A stretch of 32,143 nt of DNA from Actinomycetota bacterium (GTDB lineage: Bacteria; Actinomycetota; CADDZG01; WHSQ01). The position numbers were made by a program, and so were the translations under genes. Where the stretch lies: positions 1-32,143 of the forward strand of contig JACDAL010000026.1 in NCBI GenBank assembly GCA_013695465.1, read 5' to 3'. Positions 31,844 to 32,143 of this stretch are shown one piece after another. The notes beneath the pieces were generated by a model. It was not told the DNA's origin. It ran no database searches and worked only from the letters and a program-made list of their open reading frames with translations. Each line of letters begins with the position of its first letter. Position 1 is the stretch's first letter.

Positions 31844-32143
31844 CTATTTCTCGACGGTGATGGTTCCGGTCATGCCGGTGCCGTCGGGAAGGCCGTGCAC
31901 TCTGCAGTAGTAGTCGTAGCTACCGGACTCTGTGAACTCGACGCGGAAGCCGTCTCCCTCCCCTAGACACTTGTCGGTCTTGATCGGGGAGCAATTGGGT
32001 GACGAATCGAACGTCTCGTCTGCGGCGGTCACGGAGTGAGGCTGTAAGCCGATCTGTTTCCACACAATCGTGGAGCCCACAGCCACGGTCATGCCTTCTG
32101 GCTCGAATGCCGTATCGACGATGCGTGCCCGCTCAGTCGAAGG
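31844..32143 (-). CDS. Plastocyanin-like blue copper protein (5' end cut by window edge)
   Basis: The frame is open to the window edge: upstream of the internal Met at 32092 the coding continues as ARIVDTAFEPEG, so the start, and any signal peptide, lie outside. The visible 99 residues form a cupredoxin domain with type I copper ligands His (LQPHSVTA), Cys and His (YDYYCRVHG) and Met (GTGMTGTITV), plus the strand MTVAVGSTIVWKQ. An extra CysPro region (SSPNCSPIKTDKCLGEGDG) carries two more Cys, probably a disulfide. Such proteins are electron carriers outside the membrane. Confidence 0.88.
   Translation of the reverse strand, partial: PSTERARIVDTAFEPEGMTVAVGSTIVWKQIGLQPHSVTAADETFDSSPNCSPIKTDKCLGEGDGFRVEFTESGSYDYYCRVHGLPDGTGMTGTITVEK

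Overview
The window is a GC-rich stretch of a chromosome from a member of the Actinomycetota. Evidence for that assignment: the block mazG - eno - ftsB/divIC-like - DUF501 - ppx has the gene order known from mycobacteria and relatives; it runs straight into the actinobacterial MSMEG_4193 phosphatase - DUF3090 - SCO1664 trio; an MshC-type (mycothiol pathway) ligase is present; start codons are often GTG or TTG and many genes overlap by 4 bases. Nothing in the window fixes the class, and no transposase, integrase, CRISPR array or rRNA was seen.

Layout. 1-5713 (+): a tightly packed housekeeping run from nucleotide clean-up (MazG) and glycolysis (enolase) through a division-protein-like coiled coil to Ppx/GppA and three poorly characterised actinobacterial proteins. 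5727-5800 (+): a tRNA with anticodon UAA but a class I fold. 6036-7400 (-): a MinD/ParA ATPase with a ubiquitin-like N-terminus, of the kind linked to type VII (ESX) secretion, standing alone. 7702-8481 (-): enoyl-ACP reductase FabI. 8719-11239 (+): a DrrA-type ABC exporter operon with two permeases. 11447-13143 (+): cold-shock protein, hotdog thioesterase and a cupin, with a 490-base gap before the cupin.

13188-18381 (-): six genes chained by 4-base overlaps: DUF4129 membrane protein, small membrane protein, MoxR AAA+ ATPase, DUF58 protein, membrane protein, and a membrane-anchored sulfite-oxidase-fold molybdoenzyme. The start of this operon carries a palindrome that overlaps a leaderless-type promoter and resembles a BlaI/MecI box. 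18503-25131: a group rich in DNA-repair genes (Fpg/Nei, Tag and AlkZ-like glycosylases, and a RadC-like protein without its metal-binding histidines), mixed with a VOC protein, an MshC/CysRS-like ligase and a one-domain MetE-like protein.

25397-30901 (+): a complex iron-sulfur molybdoenzyme operon: a fused four-cluster ferredoxin/NrfD membrane subunit, a 970-residue catalytic subunit with a Cys molybdenum ligand and no Tat signal, a TorD-like chaperone and a possible tiny ORF. It looks like a cytoplasm-facing quinone-linked oxidoreductase (SoeABC/PadBCD-like architecture) of unknown substrate. 31093-31767 (+) is a membrane-anchored HExxH protein. The right edge cuts a blue-copper protein on the minus strand.

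The most unusual items are the class I UAA tRNA, the orphan ubiquitin-like/MinD fusion, the fused cytoplasm-facing molybdoenzyme, the RadC-like protein with a destroyed JAMM motif, and the palindromic leaderless promoter of the MoxR operon.
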